64,000 bases of DNA, taken from contig JBAKBP010007644.1 in the NCBI GenBank assembly GCA_037953745.1, positions 33,910 through 97,909 on the forward strand, written 5' to 3'. Below the pieces are notes generated by a model. It saw nothing but the letters and a program-made list of their open reading frames with translations. It had not been told where the DNA came from and searched no databases. Position 1 is the stretch's first letter. Each line of letters begins with the position of its first letter. This DNA comes from Lithodes maja. Taxonomy: Eukaryota > Arthropoda > Malacostraca > Decapoda > Lithodidae. Positions 1 to 11,694 of this stretch are shown in pieces. A program made the position numbers and the translations under genes.

Positions 1-535
1 GAGTCTATTTCTAACTTTCAAGTTCTTCATCTCTCATATACATGGAACATAGAAGTTTTATAATATGCTTGCTTCTCTTACCATAATAAATGTACAGTAT
101 TACTTTTTTTTTTTTTTTTTTTCTATACAGTATTCCAACTACTCCCTCTCGGGCATAGGCTGAGAGCCTGCACATCCAACCGCTCAACACGGTGAAGCCC
201 GTGAGGTCTTGTTCCAGTCTAGGGAGTGAGACAAGTGAAGCACTAGAGTTCAACTCACGGCTCGAAGCAGCCCCATCTCTGAAGCTGTTTCGCCTTCGCG
301 CTTCACTGTCTCACCACCTGGGCTCGGACCCTCACTCTCAGAACGCCACCTATTGAGCAATTAACTCACTAGGCATTGCCCCCCTGTAGCATATTTTAAA
401 TATGGGAATATTCATACAGTGCTACTTAATCAGGGAACAATGAGGGTATTTTGTTGGCGTTTCGGTGGGCTTTGTGGTAATGCACTGATACTAGGTACAG
501 CACAAATTCCATCCCAATATTATCTTCCACTTGAT
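1..535. other. Gene-free leader with T-tract
   Basis: I see no supportable gene here. There is a T-tract near 103-122 and otherwise mixed sequence. The short open frames have no recognisable motif. The stretch ends where the tRNA-like segment begins. Confidence 0.5.
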
Positions 536-603
536 ATATCGGGATTCGAACCCGGGACCATTGGATTACCAGGCCAGTGGCAAGACCACTCCACCACACC
601 TCC
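536..603 (-). repeat. tRNA-derived SINE head (relic)
   Basis: Read on the minus strand, an A-box-like TGGTGGAGTGG (586-596) is followed by a perfect B-box GGTTCGAATCC (542-552). These are the internal pol III promoter elements of tRNAs and tRNA-derived SINEs. The acceptor ends do not pair, so a working tRNA gene is unlikely. A second T-arm-like stem (CCCAGG/CCTGGG around a TTTGAAT-type loop) lies at about 648-668 and may belong to another SINE. Confidence 0.55.
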
Positions 604-779
604 CCTAATGTATTTATTTCACTACCAACCCCAAACACCATGTGATCTTCCCAGGATTCAAACCTGGGTTACCACATACAGATCTTAAACACTCTAACTT
701 AATAACATAAATAACAAGCATATACAGTATGAGCTGATTTAAGCTCAGATCTTTGTGTGTTTGATGTGGTGTATATTTA

Positions 780-976
780 AGTGTTTCCCTGTGTGTGTGT
801 GTGTGTGTGTGTGTGACTAAGTGAATGAGTGTGTGTGTGAAACTGAGTGAGTGAGTGTGTGTGTTTGTGTGACTGTGTTTGCATGTTTCTTGCAACTTTG
901 TGTTTGTGACTGAGTGCGTGTTTACCAGCGTGTGTACATACTGTACATGCATACATACATACATACATACATACAA
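780..976. repeat. Microsatellites: GT-rich and (CATA)n
   Basis: GT-rich repeat with GAGT interruptions runs from about 787 to 930. A (CATA)n run at about 949-975 abuts the antisense LINE. That run is the element's own 3' tail read on the opposite strand, because the near full-length copy at 4262-7448 ends in the same ATGT repeats. Confidence 0.8.
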
Positions 977-2027
977 TTTTAAGACTGAGTGCTCCACACA
1001 TACGTGCAGTTTCAGTCTCTTGTCCTAATGGCGGCGTTCCAGGCAACCCTGTTAAGGGCTGCTTCACTTGTCAAGTTTTTGGATTTGAGATCGGCACGTA
1101 TAGTCCGATCCCAGGTGTTCCTCGGTCCACCCCTTGGTGCAGCTCCCTCCACAATCACAGACCTGCATTTTTTCACCCAATTTTGTTCATCCATTCTCTC
1201 CACATGTCCATACCATCCCCGTCTACTTGTACGCATCTCCTTGCTAATACTCTTTATACCTAAATGTCTCCTCAGCTCATCATTTGTTATTCTATCCTGC
1301 AGCCTGGCCCCACACATCCATCTCACCATTTAATCTCATTACGCTCCATTCTGTTGACATCCTCTACTTTAACGGCCCATGTTTCTGAGGCATACGTCAT
1401 TGCACTTCTAACACATGAGGCATACACTTTTCCCTTCAGGGAGAGAGGCATTCTTTTCATGGTCAGAATTGGCAGCAGTTCTCTGAACTTCCCACAGCCA
1501 CATCTAATTCTAGCGACAGTGGCAGCCTCGGCCCCACCACCGGCAGAGATGGTATCTCTGTAATAATAAATATTATTATTATTATTATTATCTCCTAGGT
1601 AACAAAACTTGTTCACCAGCTCCAATGACTCATTTCCAAAATTCACAGCCACAGGATCATCACTTAACACAAGCTCGCCCTTGCATACTACGCACTCAAA
1701 TTTCTCGATTTCTGACTTATCCTTCGGCAGAGGTCCTTTTATTCTACTATAGCGCTTACTTCCATGGTGCACCCAACATCGACAGATGCTACATCGAATC
1801 GAGTTAGCGCCCATACCCTTTCCACACACTGCACATGGGTATGCAACCCTCTTTTCCACATTGCCTCATCTCAATCTACAATGCATAACCTTGTTTTTGT
1901 TAATATTGACTCTTAAACGCTTGCCCGCCATGCCCTCTCTCCATCTTCTGAATTTGGCCTCAGCATCTTGCACATTGTCAGCTATTAGGACTAAATCGTC
2001 TGCATAAAACAGTTCCCACGGGAGTCC
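977..2027 (-). mobile_element. RTE-type LINE, 5'-truncated copy 1
   Basis: Minus-strand fragment of the family that is near complete at 4262-7448. Translation gives the end of the reverse transcriptase from the YADD motif onward, the PHD-like cysteine cluster (CAVC, CSIC, CVVC) and the C-terminal domain ending AAIRTRD (ORF end near 1012). It starts just before YADD, as expected from incomplete target-primed reverse transcription. A short (ATT)n run at about 1562-1592 interrupts the coding sequence relative to the long copy. The element is dead: there is no endonuclease and most of the RT is missing. The 3' end is an ATGT repeat tail. Confidence 0.85.
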
Positions 2028-2029
2028 GG

Positions 2030-2330
2030 ATCTACCTTACCTTAACCGTTTCTGCCTCTTTTCCTATACCATTTTTCCTTCTAGGTGCTGGCAAGATCGC
2101 CCGATTGGGTGGCACTGCAAGGAGGGCTGCGAACGGTGCGGGCATTAGCCCGGGGGTGCAAGCCCGTGGGCTGATGATCCCCTCCCCCGCTGCCCTTTCA
2201 GAGACAGATCTCATCTCACCCAGGCCCCTTCGGGGGCCCGAGTATCTAACACGGCTTCGGTCAACCGGACTCGGGACTGCTCGGCCAGACAGTCTAGGGA
2301 ACAATAACAATATATATATTGTACAATAAA
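2030..2330. repeat. GC-rich dispersed repeat, unclassified
   Basis: A markedly GC-rich block of about 300 bp in AT-rich surroundings, ending in a short TATA microsatellite. Its left edge shares a short motif (on the minus strand, AGGAAAAGAG..AGAAA..GGTTAAGG) with 62140-62190. Its right edge shares GTCTAG.GAAC-type sequence with the modules at 33.0-34.9 kb. This suggests a dispersed repeat rather than a gene. Both strands have open frames here but no recognisable domain. Confidence 0.4.
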
Positions 2331-2640
2331 TGCACAAACAGATCTATCATTTACATGTTACGGTACTCCTAACCTGGGTGTACACAACACAAAACTCACT
2401 GAAAATAAAAATTAATGGTTCTTAGGCTTTCATTCCTTACTACAAACATTCCTGTCTTCTTCTATGGTCTTGGATATACAGTATATTGTTAACAAATCTT
2501 ATTTCTGAATAATTATAACAATCCTAGGCTGCATAATAAACATTCTCAAGACCAAATACTAACCATCTTCATGAAAGAATAACCTATGAAGTAATATATT
2601 TCCCTGGTCGTGTGTAATCCCTTATGGCTGTCTGGGCAGT
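2331..2640. other. No feature seen
   Basis: AT-rich sequence without a supportable gene, repeat or motif. Confidence 0.4.
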
Positions 2641-2644
2641 GAGG

Positions 2645-3230
2645 CATGCATACATACATATATACTGTACAGTATATACATACACAAATTTAAAGACCGA
2701 GTGCTCCACACGAAGCGCAGTTCCGGTCTCATGTCTTAATGGCGGCGTTTCAGACAGCCCTGTTAAAGAGCTGCCTCACTTGTCAGGTTCTTTGATTTAA
2801 GATCAGACTGCAAAGCCCGATCCAACGTCTTTCTTGGTCCGCCCCTTGGTGCAGCTCCCTCCACATTCATGGACTTGCATCTTTTCACCCAGCTTTGTTC
2901 ATCCAACCTTTCCACACGTCCAAACCATCCAAACCTGCTAGTACGCACCTCATTACTGATACTCTTGATGCCTAACCTTCTCCTTAGCTCTTCACTTGAT
3001 ATCCTATCTTGCAGTTTGGCATCACACATTCATCTCACCATTCTCATCTCATTGCGTTCCATTCTGTTGATATCATCCGCTTTGATAGGCCACCTTTCTG
3101 AAGCATATGTCATTGCACTTCTAACGCATGAAGCATACGCCTTTCCTTTCAAGGGGAGAGGGAATCTCCTCATAGTGAGTAGTGGCAAAAGTTCTCTTAA
3201 ACTTTCCCCAGCCGCAATCTTATTCTAGCG
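2645..3230 (-). mobile_element. RTE-type LINE, 5'-truncated copy 2
   Basis: Second minus-strand 3' fragment of the same RTE-type family. The readable frame (3029-2763) gives the C-terminal domain with the LQDRIS, GWFGRVERLDEQ and GGPRKTLDRA segments, diverged from copies 1 and 3. The low-coordinate end is a degenerate CATA/ATGT tail (2645-2690). The truncation point near 3230 is downstream of the RT active site, so no catalytic domain survives. Confidence 0.8.
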
Positions 3231-3231
3231 A

Positions 3232-3370
3232 TTCGATTACTCTCCGAGTAGGTTAGGTGAGACACAAACAGAAACGGAGAGGGAGGCCAGACATATGAAA
3301 CAGGGATTCCAGCAACTCCTAAGCACATGCCTATGAGGCCTTCCCTGGGTATTGCCCTGCTTGATTGATG
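3232..3370 (+). repeat. Dispersed repeat shared with 28.66-28.80 kb
   Basis: The segment containing GGTGAGACACAAACAGAAAC and GGAGGCCAGACA recurs inverted at 28660-28795 with substitutions. Both copies sit beside unrelated sequence, so this is an interspersed repeat of about 130 bp with no coding capacity. Confidence 0.65.
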
Positions 3371-4261
3371 TCTAAAATCTCCCCTGAAACAATACTATGC
3401 CACCCCTACCGTCACGGTAGGCCCTACTCAGAGGGGTGCTACTGTGATGTTTGTGCCCCGATGGGACACACACACAGAACACCATCATCATCACTACTGC
3501 CACAAAAGACTGTGGGCACAAACACACACACAGAAATTCAGACACAGTGATTACAATACTACTCCCAGTGTCATTTAAGCCTGCGTCATACAGAGCCCGA
3601 ACGTTGGAGGACAAGTTCCCGAATAGGATGACTTGCACATTTTTACCGAATATAGCCGACACTCTCCCGAAATTTGAAGATTACGAACATGGCCCGAACG
3701 AGTTCAGAATAATATCCGATAGTCAAGAACGACCTACGACAAAATCTCGAACAACTACCGAACATGAATCGAACTTACACTCGTTATGCAAAGAATGATT
3801 TTCGACCATAACCGAATCATCAGACACAGTTCCGAATGACATTGGAATGCTTTACGATAATTAACCGAACTTAACCGATGAGATGTCGACAAACAACCGA
3901 TAGAGAAGAACATTATGAGAACAACATCAGACTGTTTTAAGACTGTAGCAAGAATTTTTTTACCTGCCCTATATAAAGAGATGGGTTGGCTCACACCCCA
4001 CCAGTCTCAACTCTTCTGTTACGTATCTTGATCCTCAAGTGGTTAACTTGATGAATCTAGATAGCACAGAGATATATATTAAGGTATCAGTCAGCTGAAG
4101 GCAAAACGAAAGTAAAATCTAATAAAATTATTTCCTGTTGTTGCTTCCTTTCCTTTTGGATCTTAGGACTTGGTATCCTTTATTGACTGATACTCTTTAA
4201 TTATGAAAAAATACTGAAACTAATTAAAGTCATGTAGTATTTATAAAGAATTATTATTTAT
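3371..4261. other. Unassigned region with CCGAA motif cluster and TATA box
   Basis: No gene is supportable. From about 3595 to 3900 the motif CCGAA or TCGAA recurs every 10-30 bp. A consensus TATA box (TATAAAG, 3972-3978) lies downstream with a possible initiator about 30 bp on. This could be part of a retrotransposon LTR or a promoter, but I cannot find the matching partner LTR in the window. Confidence 0.35.
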
Positions 4262-4262
4262 T

Positions 4263-7200
4263 GCGAATGAAGTGGCTGAGATGTGTGAGAGGAGGCGAGT
4301 GGACGTCTGCTGTACCCAGGAAACACTCTGGAAGAGGCATGGGGTACAGTGGATTGTCGGAAGGAGGAAAAGATATAGGATATACTGGATGGGTGTGGAG
4401 ACTGATAAAGCGAAAGGAGGAGTGGGTGTTCTGGTGGCTGAAGAGCTGGCGGAAAGTGTGCTTCAGATTACGAGAGTTAGTTAAAGGCTGATTGTTTTGA
4501 AGTTGAAAGTTGGTGAAAGAATTCTAAATGTGATATCTGCATATGCCCCACAGGCTGGTTTACAGAAAGAGATAAAAGAGGACTTCTGGAATGACACCGT
4601 CAGTGTCATTTCAGGCCTCTCGGAGAATGAAATAACTATCGTGGGGGGGGACCTCAATGGTCACGTGGGAGCATCTGCAGATGGATACGAGGGGGTACAT
4701 TTTTTTTTGTTTTTTTTTTTTTTTTAAGAGACAATGAACGGAGGAAGGAAAAACACAGATAAAACAAAAAGGTCCATGTGCCTAAAGGCATCCTCCATTC
4801 ATAAAATGTTTGTAACAACTGGATTTAAACATGGAGGAATTGGTTACGGAAGGAGAAATCTAGAAGGCGAATATATATTGGAGTCCTGCGTTGCACTCAA
4901 CATGGTTGTGTGTAACACAAAGTTCAAGAAAAGACAGAGCCACCTGATCATATATAACTCTGGGGTCTCCAGTAGCCAGATAGATTACTTCTTGGTTAAC
5001 AGGAAAGACTGGAAACTAGTTCGAGATGTAAAGGTCATCCCGAGCGAAGAATGTATCCCCCAGCATAAGCTACTTGTGTGTGACATGAGCTTATACAGAG
5101 ATCCTAAGCGCAAGAAGGTTTACATACCCAAAAGGAAAGTGTGGCTGCTGAAGGACAAGGAAGTTAGGGATAGGTTTCATAATGAACTGGAGGAAATGAA
5201 TAGAAATAAGGAAGCTAGGCCTAACGATGTAAATAGCCAATGGAACTTTCTTAAGCATAGTCTTATCGCTGCCACTGACAAAGTCTGTGGGAAAACAAAG
5301 GGTCACCCCAGGAATAAGACCTCTTGGTGGTGGAACGATGAGGTAGAACATGCTGTGAAAGAGAAAAGGAGATGCTTCAAAGCATGGAAGAAAGGAGGCA
5401 GCAGGGAGGAATACCAGGCAGCTAAACGAACTGCCAAAAGAGTTATTTACAATGCTAAAAATCGCATTAAGGACCTGGTCCTCGAACAAGTGTGTAACAC
5501 TGACAATCCCAATGGGATCTTCAACCTAGCTAGGCGAGTTAAAAATGACAGTAGGGATATTATAGGTGAACAGTGTGTTAGAGATGATAATGGGAAGATT
5601 GTGTATGCAGAAAATGAAATCAGAGAAGCATGGAAGGTACACTATGAACGATTGCTAAATGTAGAGTTTGAATGGGATAAGGAACAGCTTAGTATCGATA
5701 AACCAATATCTGGGCCCCCTCCTTTGATAGCACCAGCTGTAGTGAGCGACGCAATCAATAAAATGAAGGACGGTAAAGCTCCAGGTTGCTCCGACATTGT
5801 CGCTGAGATGATAAAAGCCTCAGGGGAGATTGGTGTAAACTTAGTCACTGAGTTGTTAAACACCATTATTAAAGATGAGAAAATCCCAGAGGATTGGCTC
5901 AAAAGTGTAATAGTAAATATATACAAAGGAAAAGGGGATGCGCTAGATAGAGGAAATTATAGGGGCCTGAAAATGCTTGACCAAATCATGAAGGTCTGTG
6001 AGAGAGTCCTTGAGGGTTTGATCAGGCAAAGCATCTCTATTGATGATATGCAGTTTGGTTTTATGCCAGGACGTGGTACAACCGATGCTATCTTCATAGT
6101 CAGGCAGATACAGGAAAGATACTTACTAAAAGGCAGGGATCTTTACTTTGTGTTTGTGGACCTGGAGAAGGCCTTTGATAGGGTACCTAGAGATGTTGTA
6201 CAGTGGGCTATGAGGAAACTTGGTGTGGAAGAGTGGCTGGTGCGTGTGATAATGAAGATGTATGAGGATTCGCGAAGTTCGGTGAGGGTGAAGGGTGTAC
6301 TGAGTGATGAGTTCGCAGTCCGTGTTGGAGTCCATCAGGGTTCAGTGTTAAGCCCCCTCCTCTTTATTATGGTCTTGGAGGCGCTGTCTAGAATTTTTAG
6401 AGGCGGACTCCCGTTGGAACTGTTTTATGCAGACGATTTAGTCCTAATAGCTGACAGTATGCAGGATGCTGAGGCCAAATTCAGAGAGTGGAGAGAGGGC
6501 ATGGCGAGCAAGGGTTTAAGAGTCAATATTAACAAAACCAAGGTTATGCATTGTAGTTTGAGACGAGGCAATGTGGAAAAGAGCGGTGCATACCCATGTG
6601 CAGTGTGTGGAAAGGGAGTGGGCGTTAACTCAATTCAATGTAGCATCTGTCGATGTTGGGTACACCATGGGAGTAAGCGCTGTAGTAGAATAAAGGGGCC
6701 CCTGCCGAAGGATAAGTCAGAAATAGAGAAATTTGAGTGCGTAGTGTGCAAAGGCGAGCTTGTGTTAAGTGATGATCCTGTGGCTGTGAATTTTGGAAAT
6801 GAGTCTTTGGAGCTGGTGAACAAGTTTTGTTACCTAGGAGATACCATCTCTGCCGGTGGTGGGGCTGAGGCTGCCACTGTTGCTAGAATTAGGTGTGGCT
6901 GGGGGAAGTTCAGAGAATTGATGCCAATCCTGACCATGAAAGGAATGCCTCTCCCCCTGAAGGGAAAGGTGTATGCCTCATGTGTTAGCAGTGCAATGAC
7001 GTATGCCTCAGAAACATGGGCCGTTAAAGTAGAGGATGTCAACAGAATGGAGCGTAATGAGATGAGAATGGTGAGATGGATGTGTGGGGCCAGGCTACAG
7101 GATAGAATAACAAATGTTGAGCTGAGGAGACGTTTACGTATAAAGAGTATTAGCGAGGTGATGCGTACAAGTAGACTGGGATGGTATGGACATGTGGAGA

Positions 7201-7385
7201 GAATGGATGAACAAAATTGGGTGAAAAAATGCAGGTCTGTGATTGTGGAGGGAGCTGCACCAAGGGGTGGACCGAGGAAGACCTGGGATCGGACTATACG
7301 CGCCGATCTCAAATCCAAGAACTTGACAAGTGAAGCAGCCCTTAACAGGGTTGCCTGGAATGCCGCCATTAGGACAAGAGACTGA
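4263..7385 (+). pseudogene. APE endonuclease / reverse transcriptase polyprotein with PHD-like insert
   Basis: One frame runs throughout. The endonuclease N-terminus (CTQETLW near 4310) is followed by a TAA stop at 4482-4484, the SAYAPQ and GGDLNGHVG motifs, and then a 132-bp inserted LINE tail (4701-4832) containing a second stop. After it comes the endonuclease C-terminus (QIDYFLV, QHKLLVCD), the WWWNDEV linker, and RT motifs LEKAFDRVP, HQGSVLSPLL and FYADDLVLIA (about 6430). A PHD-like cysteine cluster follows at 6589-6752 (C-x2-C, C-x2-C, CWVHH, C, C-x2-C), and then a C-terminal domain with GWYGHVERMDEQ. The ATG at 4734 lies inside the inserted tail, so the first 33 residues from there are not native. 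The RTE clade call rests on motif style and tail type. Confidence 0.85.
4701..4832 (-). mobile_element. Extremely 5'-truncated LINE tail with poly(A)
   Basis: On the minus strand this is the last roughly 105 bp of the LINE whose longer copy lies at 43355-45828, followed by a poly(A) tail seen here as a T-run (4701-4726, one G). It is inserted into the endonuclease of the RTE element and flanked by a possible ACAT duplication (4697-4700 and 4829-4832). The true duplication length is uncertain because the LINE itself has ACAT at that point. Its length is a multiple of three, so the downstream RTE frame is unchanged. Confidence 0.8.
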
Positions 7386-7448
7386 AACTGCACTTATGTG
7401 TGGAACACTCAGTCTTAAAATTTTATGTATGTGTATGTATGTATTTAA

Positions 7449-9640
7449 CCCTGGGAAGAACACCTCCTCAGGTTGAGACAAGTCCTTCAAAGAATCCGAG
7501 CCGCCGGGTTGAAATTAAAACCCTCAAAGTGCGAGATTGCCCGAAATAAGGTAGATTTCCTTGGCCACGTAATATCTGAACATGGTATTGCACCAGACCC
7601 AAAGAAACTTCAAGCCATACAAAACCAACCCCCACCCACCACCGTTAAAGGAGTACGTTCTTTTCTAGGTTTAGTCACATACTACAGACGTTTCGTCCCC
7701 CACTTTTCCACCATAGCCAGACCCCTCCACCAACTCACCCACAAAGACACCCCATTCACCTGGACACCTGAAAGAGACCTCGCTTTTAACACTTTGAAAC
7801 AAAAGCTAATCCAAGCCCCTATTGTCGCTTTCCCTGATTACCATAAACCTTTCCGTCTTTATACCGACGTATCTCTGTACGCCATTGGTGCAGTTTTAGC
7901 TCAAGTCAGAGACGGAGAGTAACATGTGATAGCGTATGCCAGCTCCACCCTCAACCAAGCACAACAGAATTATGCAGCCACCAAGAGAGAGTGCTTAGGG
8001 ATCATTTGGGCACTCAGCCACTTCCGGTCATTTGTGTTGGGCGCAAAACTCGATATAATTACCGACCATCAATCTTTGCAATGGCTGCGTAAGTGCGAAA
8101 CCAACTCAGCCATTTTGGTACGTTGGAGGGAGACACTAGAGGAATACGATTTTACAATACAGTATCGTCCAGGCAAACTTCACACCAATGCAGACGCCCT
8201 GTCACGTTTGCCAGTAACAAAAGACCCCCCCACCAACCTAGCCGCCTTACAAAACACTGAGCTTTTATCTACCCCCATCCACCAACATAATTCCCCCTCA
8301 GCCCCCTCACTAATTCAATCTTGGGAAACAAGAATCAGACCACCCTGGATACCGTTAAATGTCTTCAGGAAACTGACTCGCTGGGGAGATCAACTTGCCA
8401 CAGACTCCGGTCACATAGTCTTAGACCCCACCATTGCCCACGACTACTTGATTGCCATCCACGAGGGAAACGGCATACACCTTGGACAAAAGAAGATGTT
8501 AAAAATCTTCACAGATCAATACTGGACCCCCAACCCCTCCAAAATTGCACGAGTGACAGAATCCTGCAAACCTTGTTTATTGGGGAGGGATAGATCACGC
8601 ACCCCAGGCCCAGCTGGTACCATTTCTGCCAACAAACCGTTCCAAGCCCTATCCCTCGACATCATGGGCCCGTTTCCTTCTTACGCTGGCAACCGCTATA
8701 TCATCACATTTGTTGACGTATATTCAACATTTTTAATAGCCTGCCCAGTTAAAGACCACACAGCCACCACAGTCGCCACACTGCTTGCCACAGAAGTGTT
8801 CCCTACATTCGGCCTTCCCCTTGCTCTTCTATCCGACAATGCCCCTGAGTTTAGTGGACACGTTTGGCACCAGTTCACCCAACAATGCGGTATTAAGATC
8901 AAACACTCATCCCCGTACTGGCCTCAATGAAATGCTATATGCGAACGCAGCCATCGCACCATCAACAACCAGTTACGTACAAAAATTATTGCTCTTAACA
9001 CCTCAGACTGGCCATCACAACTAAAGATGATACAATGGGGCATGAACACCTGTCCCCGAGAAGACGGTATTTCCCCTCATGAACGTGTTTACGGCGTACC
9101 CTCCTGTTACTGCCATTCCACCATCACGCTCACCTCCCCTCCAACACCTCCACAATTGACCCATTGCAACATCTGCAAAACACCCTCCATACCGCCCAAA
9201 CCTGTCAAGACACCAAAACGGATAGCCCCGATGATAAAAACCCTTTCGCCATCCATGACACCGTAATGGTAGCCAACCTCCCTGTCACCAACAAATTAGG
9301 CCCTCGCTATGTCGGGCCCTACACCATCATACAAGTCCCAAATGCCTTTCAAGTCACCATCGATTATCACGGCGTGACTCGCACGTTCCGAACTAGATTC
9401 GTCCGAGCGTTTAAACCTCTAAAGCCACAAGACATTACCCCACTCCACACGTCCGACCCTGAATTAAACACCCCTACTCACCCTTCCACTCAGGCTATGA
9501 ATATTCCCATACAAACCCCTAAGGGCCTAAGCCCTCCAGCACCAAACCGACCAATCATTCCTCAACATACCCCCCAAACCCCAAGCCCCCACTATCACAC
9601 CTTCCTCCACCATGACACCTTCCTTCACTTCTGATAGTCA
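7449..9640 (+). pseudogene. Ty3/Gypsy pol fragment (RT end, RNase H, integrase)
   Basis: Starts just after the reverse-transcriptase active site (EEHLLRLRQVLQ, from 7455), where the RTE tail abuts it. In order it has the RT thumb (FLGLVTYYRRF), RNase H (YTDVS, DHQSLQWL, NADALSRL), and an integrase zinc-binding region (H..H then CKPC). The integrase core follows with DIMGPFP, SDNAPEF and CERSH, and then a GPY/F module (RYVGPYTI near 9310). TAA at 7920-7922 and TGA near 8929 interrupt the frame, and a frame change occurs near 9110-9200. The RT-RNaseH-integrase order is typical of Gypsy. The 5' half is absent, so the copy is dead. Confidence 0.88.
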
Positions 9641-11559
9641 AGTACCTCCCCAACATATCCAAGTACGAAAACCTCCACCCACAACCCCGACCACAACGGA
9701 AACCCTCCCGTCTAGCCCTGACATACCTTCACCAGGCACCACAGTGAGAAAACCACCACCCCCACCCCAAACCAAGTACACACCCAACCGCACCACACAA
9801 TCTACCTCAGTAACCTCACGCTACAACTTACGCCCACGACTAAAATCTTTTAAAACCTCCAGAAAACACACCCTGCTAACCCAGTTCCGTAGGGCTGCCA
9901 GACCACTATCCTCCTCCTCCTCCTCTTCTTCTTCGTCGAATTCTCCTCCACAAAGGGAAAGAAGACGAATAATCACAACTAAACACCATAAACCCTCTAA
10001 CTATATTCCAAAAATAACAACCCACACCCCCCCCACACCCCCACGAAAACACATACCTTCCTCTTCAACCTCATCCCCTCTCAATCCCCACCTCATCACC
10101 CCGAATGACCTGCTAGATATACCCCCCCACCAAACTCCCATAAAACCGCCACTTCCACCACCAGCAAATCACCGACCCCACCAAAGAAGACACCCAACAC
10201 ACGTTCCTACCCCCAACCCTCCAAATTAAATCTCCACTCCCTACCCTCCCGTCTAGCCCCCCCCCCCCGCATCCACCCCTTTCCCCTCAACTATCCCTGC
10301 GACCCCACCCACACATCAACCAACCTCCTCATCTCATCGAACCCCCAACCAACCAACCCCTAATATATACACTATGCCAACGACCAACCCCTCCTCTCAC
10401 ACCACATCTAACGCGCAACTAACTCCTCACCAAAGCCCCTCCAAATTGACGGGCCCGACCTCCACACCCCCACTTGAATCCCCCCCCAAAGTCGCCCTTG
10501 AGAGAACCCCCATACATACCCCCACCAAATCCTCTTCCATTCAGCCTACCGCCCTCACTCGACAAAAACCTCCACACGCATCTACCTCTCAAATAACTCC
10601 TGACCTCATCCCCACTAAATACCCTCCACCTGTAAAGCGTTCTTCCCCTCAATATAAAACATCGTCGAGCGACTCAAGTCCCACGACAAACATCTACCTT
10701 CCCACCAGGACCTCCAAACGTAGAATAATCAACAGACCCATCAGATTTAAAGACAGTTATACAAAAACAACACCCCGTTCTTACACTAAAGACCCAAGCC
10801 ACACAACACACACACCCCCTCTTTCTCACACACCTCCCTCACGCACCTTACCTAAACCGATATTGCACATTGCCTCAATATATTTTCCCAGCCTACAACA
10901 CCACCCAAGAAAACCCCCAAAAACCCCAGACTCATATCCCCCCTTCACCCCCAGCTCCGTTTGCACGCGTTAATCCCTCCCCTTCAGTTAGTAACCCATT
11001 CACCACACTGAAGAGGCCTCCTGTCAGTCCCACACACCTCACTCAATACATGACCTCCATCATGAACAAATCCACACCCTTCGTCGTCCCCGTCCCTACC
11101 CCCATGGGGGAAAACTACAAACCATTCATACGAAAGGTTAAAGTAAAAACGTCCACAGGACGCTTAGCCCGTCTACAACGCCCACATCAAGCCCGGGCAA
11201 CCGCCCTCCACAACACAGAGGACACATTCCTACAGGCCTACATAGACCTGCAAAAGAAACCTGACCCTCGCTCTCTTGCTTGGTGGGACCTTCTCAATAC
11301 ACTCAAAATGACCCACCATGACTATGCTTCTTTTTACTTCACCCTTGAGGCTCGGGGACCAGCCTACAATGAAGGAGAGGGAAGTAAAATGCCCCAGAAC
11401 GAGAAGCCCACCACAGAAGCCACGAGCGAACACCACACAGAAACACCCGAAAGAAAGGCCCACAGAACGAAAGGACCAGGTGACCGAGCCAACCAGTTCA
11501 GACAGGCCGAAGCCCGCAGGGCTAAGCAGCTCCAAACCACACCTGCTTACCCCTTCTAA
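9612..11559 (+). pseudogene. Proline/threonine-rich 3' coding tail of the Gypsy element
   Basis: Downstream of integrase, three successive open frames (9612-10229, 10374-10973, 10870-11559) encode a Pro/Thr/Ser-rich product. The first holds SRYNLRPRLK, a motif I associate with the end of Gypsy polyproteins. The last is less repetitive, with AWWDLLNTLK and HHDYASFYFTLEARG followed by a charged tail. I do not recognise a domain. It may be the disordered C-terminus of pol, or a separate third ORF as in some LTR elements. Frame changes may be mutations. The strand is C-rich and G-poor throughout, unlike its neighbours. Confidence 0.5.
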
Positions 11560-11694
11560 ACACTGACCTTTCCCACACCTCGCGTATACACTACCCCTCG
11601 TGTCCTACACCTCTACCTACATGATAATGAACATAAATACACCTTAAAGTTAATACACCCATGCCCTGTCCCTAAGTTAGGATGTCAATATCAA

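Larger units (their letters stand above)
4262..7448 (+). mobile_element. RTE-type LINE, near full-length copy 3
   Basis: Non-LTR retrotransposon with APE endonuclease, reverse transcriptase and C-terminal domains in one reading frame. It is missing only the first residues of the endonuclease. It ends in a short 3' UTR and an ATGT repeat tail (7425-7448), a pattern known for the RTE clade and shared by copies 1 and 2. The 3' tail abuts the Gypsy-type element directly at about 7449. The copy carries one nonsense codon and a small antisense LINE insertion, so it is defective in cis. Confidence 0.85.

Noticed and set aside
536..668. Functional tRNA genes
   Set aside because: A- and B-boxes are present, but acceptor stems do not pair; the same holds for 33205-33275, 40355-40443 and 51515-51600. 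SINE relics fit better.
6830..7393. Long antisense frame over the RTE C-terminus (also at 989-1563 and 55289-57548 on the strand opposite other LINEs)
   Set aside because: Mirror frames of conserved LINE coding sequence; their products lack known motifs.
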